From Nitrospirota bacterium (GTDB lineage: Bacteria; Nitrospirota; Nitrospiria; 2-01-FULL-66-17): a stretch of 32,407 bases of DNA. Of the stretch, positions 13,703 to 22,376 are shown one piece after another. The notes below the pieces were generated by a model. It saw only the letters and a list, made by a program, of their open reading frames with translations, was not told the origin of the DNA and made no database searches. The stretch spans positions 1-32,407 of the forward strand of contig JBFLXB010000037.1 in the NCBI GenBank assembly GCA_040757335.1. The letters run 5' to 3'. The position numbers were made by a program, and so were the translations under genes. Each line of letters opens with the position of its first letter. The stretch's first letter is position 1.

Positions 13703-16297
13703 GTGTCGCACTACTACCCGCTGCTGATCCCCCTGGCGCCGCTTGTCGCGGCCCTGTTGACCGCTCTGCCCGGTGGCCTGATCACCGAGCGGAGCTATCG
13801 GATCGGGGCGGTGGCGCACCTCGTCGCGTTCGTCATGGCGGTCCTGCTGCTCTACCAGGTCGCTGCGCCGGAACAGGCCGCGATCCGTCTCTCCCTCTGG
13901 GCTTCGCCATGGAGTGGGGTGCCGTCGTTCGAACTGGCCATCGACCGGTTAGCCGCTGTCATGATGGTGCTGATCTCCGGGATCGGCTCGGTGCTCTATT
14001 ACTATTCGATCCGATACATGCAGCAGGAACGGGGGCGCGCCAGGTATCAGACGCTGTTGGCGCTCGCCATCGCGACGCTGCTTTTCATGGTCTCCAGCGC
14101 CAATCTGATGATGCTCTTCTTGTTCTGGCAACTCCTGAGCTGGCTCCTCTCGCTCCTGGCCCACAACTATGCGCACCCCCCCACGGTCCAGGGCGCGTTC
14201 AGGACGTTCATCATGCTGCGGGCAGGGGATGTGGCCTTTCTTGCGGGCATCGTGCTGGCCTATCACCTCTACGGGACCGTGGAGTTCTCGCAGCTGTTTG
14301 CCCGAGCAGCCGACGATCACACCACGTTGTCGCTCTGGTGGCCGGGCAGCGGACTCGAGATCAGCGGCGCCACCGCGGTGACGCTGTTGATCTTCATCGG
14401 GGCCATGAGCAAGTCGGCCCAGTTTCCGCTACACATGTGGCTGCCCGATTCGCTCTATGCGCCCACGCCGATCCATGCCTTGCTCCACGCAGGTATCATC
14501 AATGCCGGCGGATTTCTCTTGAATCGTCTGGCTCCGCTCTACGGCCTCAGCCCCCTGACCCTGCACGTCGTGTTCGCCGTGGGGCTGCTCACCGCGCTGC
14601 TGGGCGCCGCCATGATGCTCACCCAGAACGACATCAAGAAGACGCTCGGCTACTCCACGATCGGCCAGATGGGCTACATGATCATGGAGTGCGGGCTGGG
14701 GGCGTTTGCCCTCGCGGTGTTCCATCTCATCGCGCATGGTCTCTTCAAGGCCACGATCTTCCTCAACTGCGGCAACGTGATCCATGTGGCCCGCCAGGAG
14801 CCCAGGGTGCCTCATAGGATCGACGCGGGAGCACCAACGGACTTTTCAGGCGTCACGTGGGCGACCGGATTTCTCACGTCGCTCCTTCTCCCGCTAGTCA
14901 TTCTGTTGGCCGCGCACGGCGCTCTGCAGATTCCCTTATGGGATTCGCAGGGTGTGGTGATTTTCCTGTTCTTTAGTTGGGTGACCTCCTCCCAGGCGAT
15001 CCTGACGCTCTATCGCCTCCGCGCGATCGGCTCCTGGAAAGTGGCGGGGATCATGTTGCTGACGCTGGTGCTGGTGATGTCCACCTACCTGTTCGCGGCG
15101 GAGCGCTTCACTCATTTCCTCTATCCAGCGCCGGGCGAAGTGAGCGCCTACTTCCACGCCGCTGCTCTGCCGGTCTGGCTGTTCGACGGCATGATCGCGG
15201 CCACGGCGCTCTTCGTCACCATGGGTTGGATCGTGATCTACGCCAAGAGCCATGGTCGATCGATTCATCTGCCGGAATGGATCAGCGCAATACAGATCCG
15301 AAGTTATCTCGTTTTCATGAATCGTCTCTACTTGGATGGCCTCGCGCTCAGGCTCCGCCAAGGTTTCGGGCGGGCCATCAGTCGGCTCGATCGGAGCAGG
15401 GGGTTCCTGCTGGTGAGCGCGGTGATCGCCCTGGCCCTCGCCGCGGCGCGAATGGGAACCTCATCGACGATCGAACACGTCGCCTTTTTGTGTCTGTTCG
15501 CCTTCATGCTTCCGCTCTTTCCGGTGCATGGGTTCTATGTGGCCGCCCTGACCCGATTGCCGGGATACGCGTCCATCCTGTTGGCGATCGTCTTGCCGGT
15601 CGCGGGGCTTGGGGGCGTGGCTGGCTTGCTTTCCGAGCTGCCCGCGGAGCTGCTCAACGGCGTGAGCGTGTTGGCCGTGTTCGGCACCGTCTATGGATCG
15701 ATCAAGGCGCTGGCTCAGCAGCGGGTCGCCCGCCTGGTGGCTTACGGCGGGCTCTCGTTCTATTCCATGCTCTGGTGGCATTTGGCCGTTGCTCAGATCG
15801 CAACCCCCCAGGCGATCGTGTATGCCACTTCGGTGGCGCTGGTCACCGGCGGGTTGCTCGTCGCTTGGCGTGCGGTGCACACGCGTTACGGCGATCTGGC
15901 GCTCGGCCGGCTCGGCGGGCTGGCGCGACCCATGCCCCGGTTTGCCGTCCTGCTCGCGCTCTTGGTGATGGCGGCCGTGGGTCTACCCCCCTTCGGGATG
16001 TTTTCGGGTTACGTAGCCATGCTGCTCCACCCGTCGATGGCGCTTTCCCTCGGCATTTCCGTGGGGCTGACGATCATCTTGGTGGCCTGGTTCACCGCCT
16101 CGTGGTATTTGTTCGCCTTGATGCAGCGGGTGCTCTTCGGCCCGCACCGTTCGGATCTTCCGTTCGACGATCTGGGCCCAGCCGAGCTCGCCCCGCTGGT
16201 GCTGGTGCTGGTGCTTCTGCTGGTCCTGGGCATCGCCCCGCACCAACTGGTCGATTTCTTCGGCGCCAATACCCTCACGGCTTGGAACGCGCGGTGA
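13703..16297 (+). CDS. dabB: DabB-type proton-coupling subunit of the inorganic-carbon pump, two-module form
   Basis: An 864-residue polytopic membrane protein of the NuoL/MrpA antiporter superfamily, partner of DabA in energy-coupled CO2/bicarbonate uptake. The GTG at 13703 has GAGGG seven bases upstream. The first module (to about 560) is typical: MSKSAQFPLHMWLPDSLYAP, PTPIHALLHAGIINAGG, TQNDIKKTLGYSTIGQMGYM, HLIAHGLFKATIFL. In the helix holding the conserved Glu of NuoL, the sequence is LFLFWQLLSWLLSLL, with Gln at that place. Known DabB proteins are about 500-560 residues; here roughly 300 more follow that look like a NuoM-like half (LPLFPVHGFYVAALTRLPGY, ALAQQRVARLVAYGGLSFYSML, AAVGLPPFGMFSGYVAMLL) with expected channel lysines not evident. 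The gene overlaps dabA by four bases. Confidence 0.93.
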   Translation: MSHYYPLLIPLAPLVAALLTALPGGLITERSYRIGAVAHLVAFVMAVLLLYQVAAPEQAAIRLSLWASPWSGVPSFELAIDRLAAVMMVLISGIGSVLYYYSIRYMQQERGRARYQTLLALAIATLLFMVSSANLMMLFLFWQLLSWLLSLLAHNYAHPPTVQGAFRTFIMLRAGDVAFLAGIVLAYHLYGTVEFSQLFARAADDHTTLSLWWPGSGLEISGATAVTLLIFIGAMSKSAQFPLHMWLPDSLYAPTPIHALLHAGIINAGGFLLNRLAPLYGLSPLTLHVVFAVGLLTALLGAAMMLTQNDIKKTLGYSTIGQMGYMIMECGLGAFALAVFHLIAHGLFKATIFLNCGNVIHVARQEPRVPHRIDAGAPTDFSGVTWATGFLTSLLLPLVILLAAHGALQIPLWDSQGVVIFLFFSWVTSSQAILTLYRLRAIGSWKVAGIMLLTLVLVMSTYLFAAERFTHFLYPAPGEVSAYFHAAALPVWLFDGMIAATALFVTMGWIVIYAKSHGRSIHLPEWISAIQIRSYLVFMNRLYLDGLALRLRQGFGRAISRLDRSRGFLLVSAVIALALAAARMGTSSTIEHVAFLCLFAFMLPLFPVHGFYVAALTRLPGYASILLAIVLPVAGLGGVAGLLSELPAELLNGVSVLAVFGTVYGSIKALAQQRVARLVAYGGLSFYSMLWWHLAVAQIATPQAIVYATSVALVTGGLLVAWRAVHTRYGDLALGRLGGLARPMPRFAVLLALLVMAAVGLPPFGMFSGYVAMLLHPSMALSLGISVGLTIILVAWFTASWYLFALMQRVLFGPHRSDLPFDDLGPAELAPLVLVLVLLLVLGIAPHQLVDFFGANTLTAWNAR

Positions 16298-19200
16298 ACC
16301 CCGTGGAGCAGATCACGTCCTACAGCGATACTCAGCGGATGCAGCTCCGAGCCGTGATCCTACTCTCGAGCGAGATCATCGCTCCCTGCTGGCCCATGCG
16401 CACGTTCGTTCATCACAATCCGCTCCACGGGTTGGAGGAACTCCATTTCGAGGAGGCTGCGCAACGGGCTCAACAGGTGTTGGGAGGGAAGGGATTTCTG
16501 TCGCTTGAGCTGTTTCGCGACTATGCCCGTTCGGGCCGGATTCTTCCCCGGCACATTGACGCCGCGCTGAAGTCGCGTGTGCATGACAAGCAGGTCACGC
16601 TGGGAGATCACCAGATCACCGATTTCGACGTGCTGCGAGCCCAGCTGCTCCACGGTCTCTCGGCCCCTCCGGAAGACGTGCTCGACGCCATGATCGCCCG
16701 CCGTCCGGATCGAACCGTGATCACCGCGCTCGCGGATCACCTCTCCCGCGGCCTGGAACCGGCCAACGTGGAGGAGGCGCAGGGAGACGACGATCCGGCT
16801 GTTCTCGGCCGCCACGCCACCCTGGCGTCGTGGTGCGATCGCACGTTGGGGACCGACATCACGGCCGGGATCAACCGGGAAATGATCAAGTGGTGCGAAG
16901 CGTTCTTGGACGAAGCCCATGCGGCCTGGGCAATGCCCGGCCGGGAGAACGGTTTCTACGCGGCCTGGAGGTCGCTGGCCGCGCTGGAGTGGTCGCCCTG
17001 CGGCATCCCCCAGAGCCGCCGGAAGCTTGCCCGCTTGCCGGCCCATCCGGAAGATGCGCTGCTTGACCATCTGGCCGCGCTCGGCGTTCCGCCCGGCCTG
17101 TGGCAGGGCTATCTCGCGTTGCATTTCGCAGCCCTGCCCGGGTGGGCGGGCTTCATCAAATGGCGCGCGGATCAATCCGACTACGAGTGGCAACAGGCCC
17201 ATCCCATCGACCTGGTCCAGTACCTTGCCGCGCGCCTCTGGTACGAACGCGAGTTGGTGCAACAGGCCTGCCGGACGGAACTCGGAATCGATGGAAATGT
17301 CCAGGCGATCCGGGGCGCAGCGGCATCGAAGGACTCGCCGGAGACGGACCGCACCGGGCTCCGCCATCGATCATGGTCGTGGCGGCTCGTGGCGCTTGCG
17401 ACCGCGTTGGACCTCGCGCCCTCGAGTCTGATGGACACGGCGCCGGACACGCTCAAGACCGTGCTGAACTGGCAGGACAGCTTCCCGGAATCACGCCACG
17501 GGCCGGTATGGCTGAACGCGTTCGAAGCCGCCTATCAAGAACAGCTTCTGGCGACACTCCGGCCCAACCACTCCAAATCGCCCTCGGCGACACCGGTCCG
17601 TCCGCAATCACAGGCCGTGTTTTGTATCGACGTGCGCTCCGAATCGCTCCGGCGCCACCTCGAAGCCGTCGGCGACTACGGCACGTTCGGCTTCGCCGGC
17701 TTTTTCAGCGTCTTCATCCGGTACCAGGCCATGGGAAGTACTCACGACACCGATCAGTTTCCGGTGATCATGAAGGCCAAAAATACGGTGCGTGAAGTGC
17801 CCCGGATCTATCACAGCCAGCTGCTCTCGCGGCATCGGGCCGGGACCAAATTGCTGCACGCGGCCCATACGCTGCTGCACGATCTCAAAGAAAACGTCGT
17901 GACGCCCTATGTCATGGTGGAGTCCCTCGGCTGGTTCTACAGCCTGCCCCTGATCGGCAAGACGGTGTTCGCCTCCTGGTATCACACGTGGGCCGAGCGG
18001 CTGCGGCGCATCTTCGTGCCGCGGGTCTCCACCAGCCTGACCGTGGACAAGCTGTCGCGGGAGGAGGTCACCGAGATGCTGGCCGCCGAGCAGCGCGGGA
18101 TCATCCGCCGCGCCCTGCAGGAACGGTTCGGAGACCGCGATCTGAATCTGTCGCTCGAGCGCCTGGAATACCTGCGCAAACGGGCGTTGGACGAGAGCCA
18201 CGGCGGTGATCACGCACCGAAGGGATCGCTTTCCGCCGAGGAAGAGGGGGCCTTCATCCAGGTTTTGCGCGAGCAGTACCGCATCAACCCCGGCGGAGCC
18301 TTCGCACGCATGGAGCGCATCACGCGCATGGGTTTCACCCTCGCGGAGCAGGCTTTCACGGTAGAAACCGCACTCCGGATGATGGGGCTAACCGAGAATT
18401 TCTCCCGCCTGGTCCTCTTCTGCGGCCACGGCAGCACGTCGGAGAACAATCCGTTCGAGGCGGCTCTCGACTGCGGCGCGTGCGGCGGCAACACGGGGAA
18501 GCCGAACGCGCGCGTCCTGGCGATCATGGCCAACAAGGCGCCGGTGCGCGAGGCGCTGGCGAAGAACGGCCTCGTCATTCCCCAGGACACGTATTTCATC
18601 GCCGGCCAACACGACACCACCACGGACACGGTCGAGCTCTTCGATCTGGAAGACATCCCGCACACCCATCTCAACGACCTGTTGCGCTTGGATCGCGACC
18701 TGGCGGAGGCGGGCCGGCGGAACAGCCGGGAACGGTGCGGGCGATTCCCGGAGCTTCCGCCCGCGCTCTCGCCCGCAAAGGCCGGGCGTGAAGTCCGGCG
18801 GCGGAGCGGCGATTGGAGCCAGGTCCGGCCGGAGTGGGGACTGTCTGGCAATGCCGCCTTCATTATCGGGCGTCGGGCGCTGACCCAAGGCATCGATCTC
18901 GGAGGGCGGGCCTTTCTCCATTCGTACGACCATCGGGGGGACGCGACCGGCCGGTTGCTGGAGATCGTGATGACCGGGCCGCAAGTCGTGGGCCAATGGA
19001 TCAACATGGAGCACTATTTTTCGACGGTGGATACGGAGGTCTACGGCAGCGGCAGCAAGATCTACCACAACGTGGTGGGACGGTTCGGCATCATGTCTGG
19101 TCCCCAAAGCGATCTCCGCACCGGGCTGGCCTGGCAAACCGTCATGTCCGGGCCCCGGCCGTATCACGAGCCCATGCGGATGCTCACCGTGATCGAAGCG

Positions 19201-19383
19201 CCCCGGGAACGGATCCTCCAGATCATCCGGCGGCACCGTCTCCTTCGGCAGCTCTACGACAACGAGTGGGTCCGCCTGGTGGCGCTTGACCCGGACCACG
19301 AAAGTTTCTTTTACTACGTGCCGAGGCAGGGATGGACGCCGGTGCACGATGACGGCCCATCGCTTCGAACCGCCACCAATTGA
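16294..19383 (+). CDS. dabA: DabA (DUF2309), zinc-dependent CO2-hydrating subunit of the inorganic-carbon pump
   Basis: A 1029-residue soluble, membrane-associated protein of the DUF2309 (UPF0753) family, related to beta-carbonic anhydrases, which with DabB captures CO2 as bicarbonate. The N-terminus has the family signature MRTFVHHNPLHGLEEL. Expected zinc ligands are all present: Cys444 and Asp446 in FCIDVRSE, His712 in FCGHGSTSENNPFEAALDCG and Cys727, with the same 15-residue His-Cys spacing as the characterised Halothiobacillus protein. The conserved C-terminal part includes VVGRFGIMSGPQSDLRTGLAWQ (split here only for description). The GTG at 16294 overlaps the dabB stop (GTGA), implying coupled translation and stoichiometric assembly. 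The long frame open upstream of 16294 lies inside dabB and is a shadow. Confidence 0.96.
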   Translation: MNPVEQITSYSDTQRMQLRAVILLSSEIIAPCWPMRTFVHHNPLHGLEELHFEEAAQRAQQVLGGKGFLSLELFRDYARSGRILPRHIDAALKSRVHDKQVTLGDHQITDFDVLRAQLLHGLSAPPEDVLDAMIARRPDRTVITALADHLSRGLEPANVEEAQGDDDPAVLGRHATLASWCDRTLGTDITAGINREMIKWCEAFLDEAHAAWAMPGRENGFYAAWRSLAALEWSPCGIPQSRRKLARLPAHPEDALLDHLAALGVPPGLWQGYLALHFAALPGWAGFIKWRADQSDYEWQQAHPIDLVQYLAARLWYERELVQQACRTELGIDGNVQAIRGAAASKDSPETDRTGLRHRSWSWRLVALATALDLAPSSLMDTAPDTLKTVLNWQDSFPESRHGPVWLNAFEAAYQEQLLATLRPNHSKSPSATPVRPQSQAVFCIDVRSESLRRHLEAVGDYGTFGFAGFFSVFIRYQAMGSTHDTDQFPVIMKAKNTVREVPRIYHSQLLSRHRAGTKLLHAAHTLLHDLKENVVTPYVMVESLGWFYSLPLIGKTVFASWYHTWAERLRRIFVPRVSTSLTVDKLSREEVTEMLAAEQRGIIRRALQERFGDRDLNLSLERLEYLRKRALDESHGGDHAPKGSLSAEEEGAFIQVLREQYRINPGGAFARMERITRMGFTLAEQAFTVETALRMMGLTENFSRLVLFCGHGSTSENNPFEAALDCGACGGNTGKPNARVLAIMANKAPVREALAKNGLVIPQDTYFIAGQHDTTTDTVELFDLEDIPHTHLNDLLRLDRDLAEAGRRNSRERCGRFPELPPALSPAKAGREVRRRSGDWSQVRPEWGLSGNAAFIIGRRALTQGIDLGGRAFLHSYDHRGDATGRLLEIVMTGPQVVGQWINMEHYFSTVDTEVYGSGSKIYHNVVGRFGIMSGPQSDLRTGLAWQTVMSGPRPYHEPMRMLTVIEAPRERILQIIRRHRLLRQLYDNEWVRLVALDPDHESFFYYVPRQGWTPVHDDGPSLRTATN

Positions 19384-19403
19384 TTGATCAGGAGGACCAC
19401 CGC

Positions 19404-19745
19404 ATGACCGGCCTCACGCTTCATCCCATGAAGGAAATCAGGATCATTATCCAAGGCGAACACGTGAAATACGCGATCGACTTGTTGGAGAGCAACAAGG
19501 CGACCGGGTACACGATCTTTCACAACATTTCGGGAAAAGGGCACCACGGGTTCCATACCGCCCATCCGATGTTTAATGAAATGGACAGCCTGGTGATGTT
19601 GGTAACCGTGGTGCCCCAGGAGAAGGTGGAGCCGATTTTGGCCGGCTTGAAGCCGCTCTTCGATCGCTACACCGGGGTGATGTTCGTTTCCGACGTGGCG
19701 GTGAGCCGCGCGGAATACTTCTCCGGGCCGGGCGAGAAGCCGTGA
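19404..19745 (+). CDS. PII-like signalling protein linked to the DabAB pump
   Basis: A 113-residue protein of the GlnB/PII superfamily: KEIRIIIQGEHVKYAIDLLE, a ATGYTIFHNISGKGHHGFH stretch at the T-loop/nucleotide-binding side, then SLVMLVTVVPQEKVEPILAGL and GVMFVSDVAVSRAEYF. It lacks the canonical TYRGAEY T-loop that carries the uridylylated tyrosine of GlnB, so it is closer to PII-like proteins tied to bicarbonate uptake, such as CPII and SbtB, which bind adenine nucleotides. It starts 20 bases after dabA with AGGAGG eight bases upstream, so it belongs to the same operon and most likely senses nucleotide or bicarbonate status to control the pump. That role is inferred from context. Confidence 0.88.
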   Translation: MTGLTLHPMKEIRIIIQGEHVKYAIDLLESNKATGYTIFHNISGKGHHGFHTAHPMFNEMDSLVMLVTVVPQEKVEPILAGLKPLFDRYTGVMFVSDVAVSRAEYFSGPGEKP

Positions 19746-19804
19746 CGGTTCGTTTTGCGCGTGTTGGTCCGGGCTCCGGGCGCGCGCCCCGCAGTGCGGT
19801 CGCC

Positions 19805-20419
19805 CTACTTGCGGTCTTGTAGCGAGACTTCGAACACAATTCGCCGGCACGTGCAGCGCGGCCCGAGGTGACAGAGCGCCAGGCGCGGGGCTTGTCCGGG
19901 CGCGGGCAATGGAACCCCTTCCGGTACGGTGCCCACCCCCAGCGTGATGTGCGGCCAGAACCGGTCGAAACTCGCACTGGCCGGGTACTCGTTCACCCAG
20001 CCCAGCGTGCTCGCCGTCACTGACGCCGGGTCAACGAACATCTCGGGCGTCGCGTGGTGGGTGAACCACGGTGCCGTGGCTCGCATGACCGCTTCGTGCA
20101 AAGCCTGAAGCGCCGGGTTGCGGGCGATTTCCAGGCTGCTGACCGTCTCACCCGTCTGTGAGGACCGCACCGACACGCCTGTAAACGTCAGCTCAACGGG
20201 CTGGTGTGAGTTCGCGAGGGTGGTCAGAGCCTGTGCCAGCGACGGGATGGTTTCTTCCACAACACAGCCCATGGCCAGCGAGACGTGCGGCACACAATCG
20301 GTGCGGCTCAGCGCGATAGGCGCCGGGCTCACGCGCCGAAGCGCGCGATTGAGGGAGATCGCGTGATCCATGATGTCCCCCGATGGGAGCAGGACGACGT
20401 CGATGGCCAACGCACCCAC
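19805..20419 (-). CDS. 2H phosphoesterase superfamily protein (2'-5' RNA ligase-like)
   Basis: A 204-residue cytoplasmic protein with two histidine motifs of the 2H superfamily: PHVSLAMG (His45, Ser47) and PHITLGVG (His157, Thr159), about 110 residues apart as expected for the two half-sites. Such enzymes act on 2',3'-cyclic phosphates or 2'-5' linkages in RNA or nucleotides; the natural substrate is usually unknown. The GTG at 20419 gives MGALAIDVVLLP, a normal opening strand for the fold; no ribosome binding site is visible. It is convergent with the dab operon and lies behind the csp terminator, so it needs its own promoter, which I could not identify. Confidence 0.85.
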   Translation of the reverse strand: MGALAIDVVLLPSGDIMDHAISLNRALRRVSPAPIALSRTDCVPHVSLAMGCVVEETIPSLAQALTTLANSHQPVELTFTGVSVRSSQTGETVSSLEIARNPALQALHEAVMRATAPWFTHHATPEMFVDPASVTASTLGWVNEYPASASFDRFWPHITLGVGTVPEGVPLPAPGQAPRLALCHLGPRCTCRRIVFEVSLQDRK

Positions 20420-20456
20420 GGGAGCAGCCTATCACGCGCGACGCCGATGCGGCCAT

Positions 20457-20497
20457 AAAAATACAAAAGGCCCGGGGGGAGTGTCCCCGGGCCTTTT
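20457..20497 (-). terminator. Intrinsic terminator of the cold-shock gene
   Basis: A perfect 13-pair stem AAAAGGCCCGGGG/CCCCGGGCCTTTT with a seven-base loop is followed on the minus strand by a T-rich tract (TTTTGTATTTTT). It lies 16 bases after the csp stop codon. Confidence 0.9.
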
Positions 20498-20512
20498 GAG
20501 TGCGCGCAATGG

Positions 20513-20713
20513 TTAGACTTTCACCACATTCGCTGCTTGGAGCCCCTTCGGCCCATTCACGACTTCAAATTCCACCTCTTGACCTTCGTCCAGAGACTTG
20601 AATCCGTCACCTTGAATGGCGGAAAAGTGCACGAAGACGTCTTTGCCCTCGTCTTGGGTAATGAACCCGTAGCCCTTGCTGCCGTTGAACCACTTCACTC
20701 GGCCTTTCGCCAT
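20513..20713 (-). CDS. Cold-shock domain protein (CspA family)
   Basis: A 66-residue single cold-shock domain that binds single-stranded RNA/DNA as an RNA chaperone. RNP1 is KGYGFITQ and RNP2 is [10 protein letters not shown], both intact; the end ANVVKV is typical. The ATG at 20713 follows a near-perfect GGAGGTGAT ribosome binding site at normal spacing. The frame stays open upstream to 20902, but that part is leader. A strong promoter (20870-20899) lies about 150 bases upstream, and a terminator-like hairpin (20787-20823) interrupts the leader; an independent terminator follows. The gene is thus monocistronic, with a long leader as is common for cold-regulated csp genes. Confidence 0.97.
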   Translation of the reverse strand: MAKGRVKWFNGSKGYGFITQDEGKDVFVHFSAIQGDGFKSLDEGQEVEFEVVNGPKGLQAANVVKV

Positions 20714-20786
20714 GTAACAATCACCTCCCTTCCACAGAATTCGGGACTGACCCCGTGGGTATCGATCGGAGGCGTGTTCCAAGGCG

Positions 20787-20823
20787 AAAAAAAACCGCAG
20801 CTCGTGCTTCAATGGCTGCGGTT
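20787..20823 (-). terminator. Terminator-like hairpin inside the csp leader (possible attenuator)
   Basis: On the minus strand AACCGCAG and CTGCGGTT form an eight-pair stem with a 15-base loop, followed by a run of eight T residues that partly overlaps the stem. It lies between the predicted csp promoter and its ribosome binding site, with no other minus-strand gene upstream for it to terminate. Confidence 0.6.
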
Positions 20824-20869
20824 GCGTTCCACTCACGACCTGTGACCACCCCAACTGACACCTGCGAAA

Positions 20870-20899
20870 TGTATACCACGAGCGCGGGCGGGATGTCAA
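20870..20899 (-). promoter_or_regulatory. Sigma70 promoter of the cold-shock gene
   Basis: On the minus strand a consensus TTGACA is separated by 18 bases from TATACA, the latter preceded by TGG (close to an extended -10). Predicted transcription start is near 20862, giving a leader of roughly 150 bases. Confidence 0.7.
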
Positions 20900-20982
20900 C
20901 ATAGCCCTTCGCCGTTGTGAGCGGATGGGCTGGGGGCTAGGGATCGTGCGACGGTCGCGCGTGCGTGATGGATACTCGTCGG

Positions 20983-21011
20983 TTGACCTTTCTCGGCCGC
21001 TCGGGTAGAAA
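20983..21011 (+). promoter_or_regulatory. Sigma70-type promoter of the NhaD-like transporter gene
   Basis: TTGACC and TAGAAA are separated by 17 bases, with predicted transcription start near 21018, about 40 bases before the GTG start codon. The remainder of 20714-21058 is taken up by the csp leader and divergent promoter. Confidence 0.45.
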
Positions 21012-21058
21012 GTCGTTCGTGTCCGCTGTCCGCCCGTTCGATTCCGCGCTCATCAAGC

Positions 21059-22318
21059 GTGCCTAAGCATCGCCTGCTCCTGAAGGGTCTCGGCGTACTC
21101 GTGACGTGCGTGTGGCCTCACGTGGCGTACGCAGCCCCAGCCGAGTCCTCGCCTGCCTCGGTGACCCTTTGGGGGATCCCGGTCGCGTTCGTCCTATTCG
21201 GAGTGACCTTGCTGGGAGTAGCACTCTTGCATCGGTGGACGTTCGAGGTTGCGGTCACCGGGCTCGCAGTGATCGTCACGTACACATTGGTCACCACCGA
21301 CCTAAACCTCGTCGCACACCTCAGGCATGAGGCGCGATTGCTGGCCAATCTCTTAGGGCTGCTCTTGGGCTTCGCAATCCTGGCCAGGCAGTTCGAGGAC
21401 TCGCACGTCCCCGAATGGCTGCCCAAATGGTTACCAGACGACTGGACCGGCGGCTTCGCACTGTTGGGACTCGTGGCTGTGTTGTCCACGTTCCTGGACA
21501 ATATCGCGGCCGCCATGATCGGCGGCGTTATGGCCAACAAGCTCTATAAGGGGCAGGTGAGCGTGGGGTTCTTGGCCGCGATCGTGGCGGCGGCCAACGC
21601 AGGCGGGGCCGGATCCGTGATCGGCGACACAACCACCACCATGATGTGGATCGCGGGCGTTCCCGCGCTTCACGTGGCCGAAGCGTTCATTGCGGCCGCC
21701 GCTGCGGTGGTGTTCTCGGGGATCGTTGCTGGACGGGCGCAACACCGACGCCAACCGATTCTCAAGGATCCGCACCGAGCTCGGCGGATCGACACCGGGC
21801 GGCTGGGGGTCGTGGGGCTGATGATCGCGGGAACCATCACGGCGAATGTGGTTCTGGACTTTCCCGCCGTGGGGCTGTGGGTGGCGATTCTGCTGGGAAC
21901 CGCTATTCGGCCCACACCGTGGGGTGAACTGTCGCGCGCTGCCAAGGGCAGCCTGTTTCTTTGTTCGCTGGTGTTGTCCGCGAGTCTGATGCCGGTTAAG
22001 GCGTTGCCCGACCCCTCCTGGCAGACCGCGCTGGGGCTGGGATTCGTCAGCGCGGTGTTCGACAACATTCCGCTGACCGCGCTCGCCTTGTATCAGGGCG
22101 GCTACGACTGGGGCATCCTGGCCTTTACCGTGGGGTACGGCGGGTCCATGATCTGGTTCGGGTCGTCGGCCGGCGTGGCGATCTGCAACCTGTTTCCGGA
22201 AGCGAGAGACACCGCGCGTTGGCTGGCCGAGGGCTGGCACGTCGCAGTGGCGTACGTGGTGGGGTTCTTTGTCATGCTCGCCCTAATCGGGTGGCATCCG
22301 GATGTTCTGCCGCACTGA
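21059..22318 (+). CDS. NhaD/ArsB-like (ion transporter superfamily) membrane antiporter
   Basis: A 419-residue membrane protein with about eleven hydrophobic segments, beginning with a signal-like helix (GLGVLVTCVWPHVAYA). Conserved segments match the NhaD Na+/H+ antiporter group: FLDNIAAAMIGGVMANKL, AANAGGAGSVIGDTTTTMMWIAG in the first half and the pseudo-symmetric FDNIPLTALALYQ and GYGGSMIWFGSSAGVAI in the second. The family couples sodium or another ion to proton exchange across the inner membrane; other members carry arsenite or dicarboxylates, so the substrate is uncertain. The GTG at 21059 has no visible ribosome binding site; a promoter is predicted just upstream. An ECF sigma factor gene follows 58 bases downstream on the same strand and may be co-transcribed. 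Confidence 0.85.
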   Translation: MPKHRLLLKGLGVLVTCVWPHVAYAAPAESSPASVTLWGIPVAFVLFGVTLLGVALLHRWTFEVAVTGLAVIVTYTLVTTDLNLVAHLRHEARLLANLLGLLLGFAILARQFEDSHVPEWLPKWLPDDWTGGFALLGLVAVLSTFLDNIAAAMIGGVMANKLYKGQVSVGFLAAIVAAANAGGAGSVIGDTTTTMMWIAGVPALHVAEAFIAAAAAVVFSGIVAGRAQHRRQPILKDPHRARRIDTGRLGVVGLMIAGTITANVVLDFPAVGLWVAILLGTAIRPTPWGELSRAAKGSLFLCSLVLSASLMPVKALPDPSWQTALGLGFVSAVFDNIPLTALALYQGGYDWGILAFTVGYGGSMIWFGSSAGVAICNLFPEARDTARWLAEGWHVAVAYVVGFFVMLALIGWHPDVLPH

Positions 22319-22376
22319 ACGACAAGGCGCGTGATCCGGACGAGGACTCTCCCGTGGACCTTTGAGGCGCGTTACG

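Noticed and set aside
14977-16293. In-frame extension of dabA upstream through dabB
   Set aside because: The extension is out of frame with the well-supported dabB and has no membrane or domain features; DabA starts with its conserved N-terminus at about 16294.
16360-17367. Minus-strand frame of 335 codons inside dabA
   Set aside because: Antisense shadow of a conserved gene with no supporting motif.
20714-20902. Longer cold-shock protein with an N-terminal extension
   Set aside because: The in-frame upstream codons contain the promoter and hairpin; the ATG at 20713 has the ribosome binding site and gives the standard 66-residue protein.
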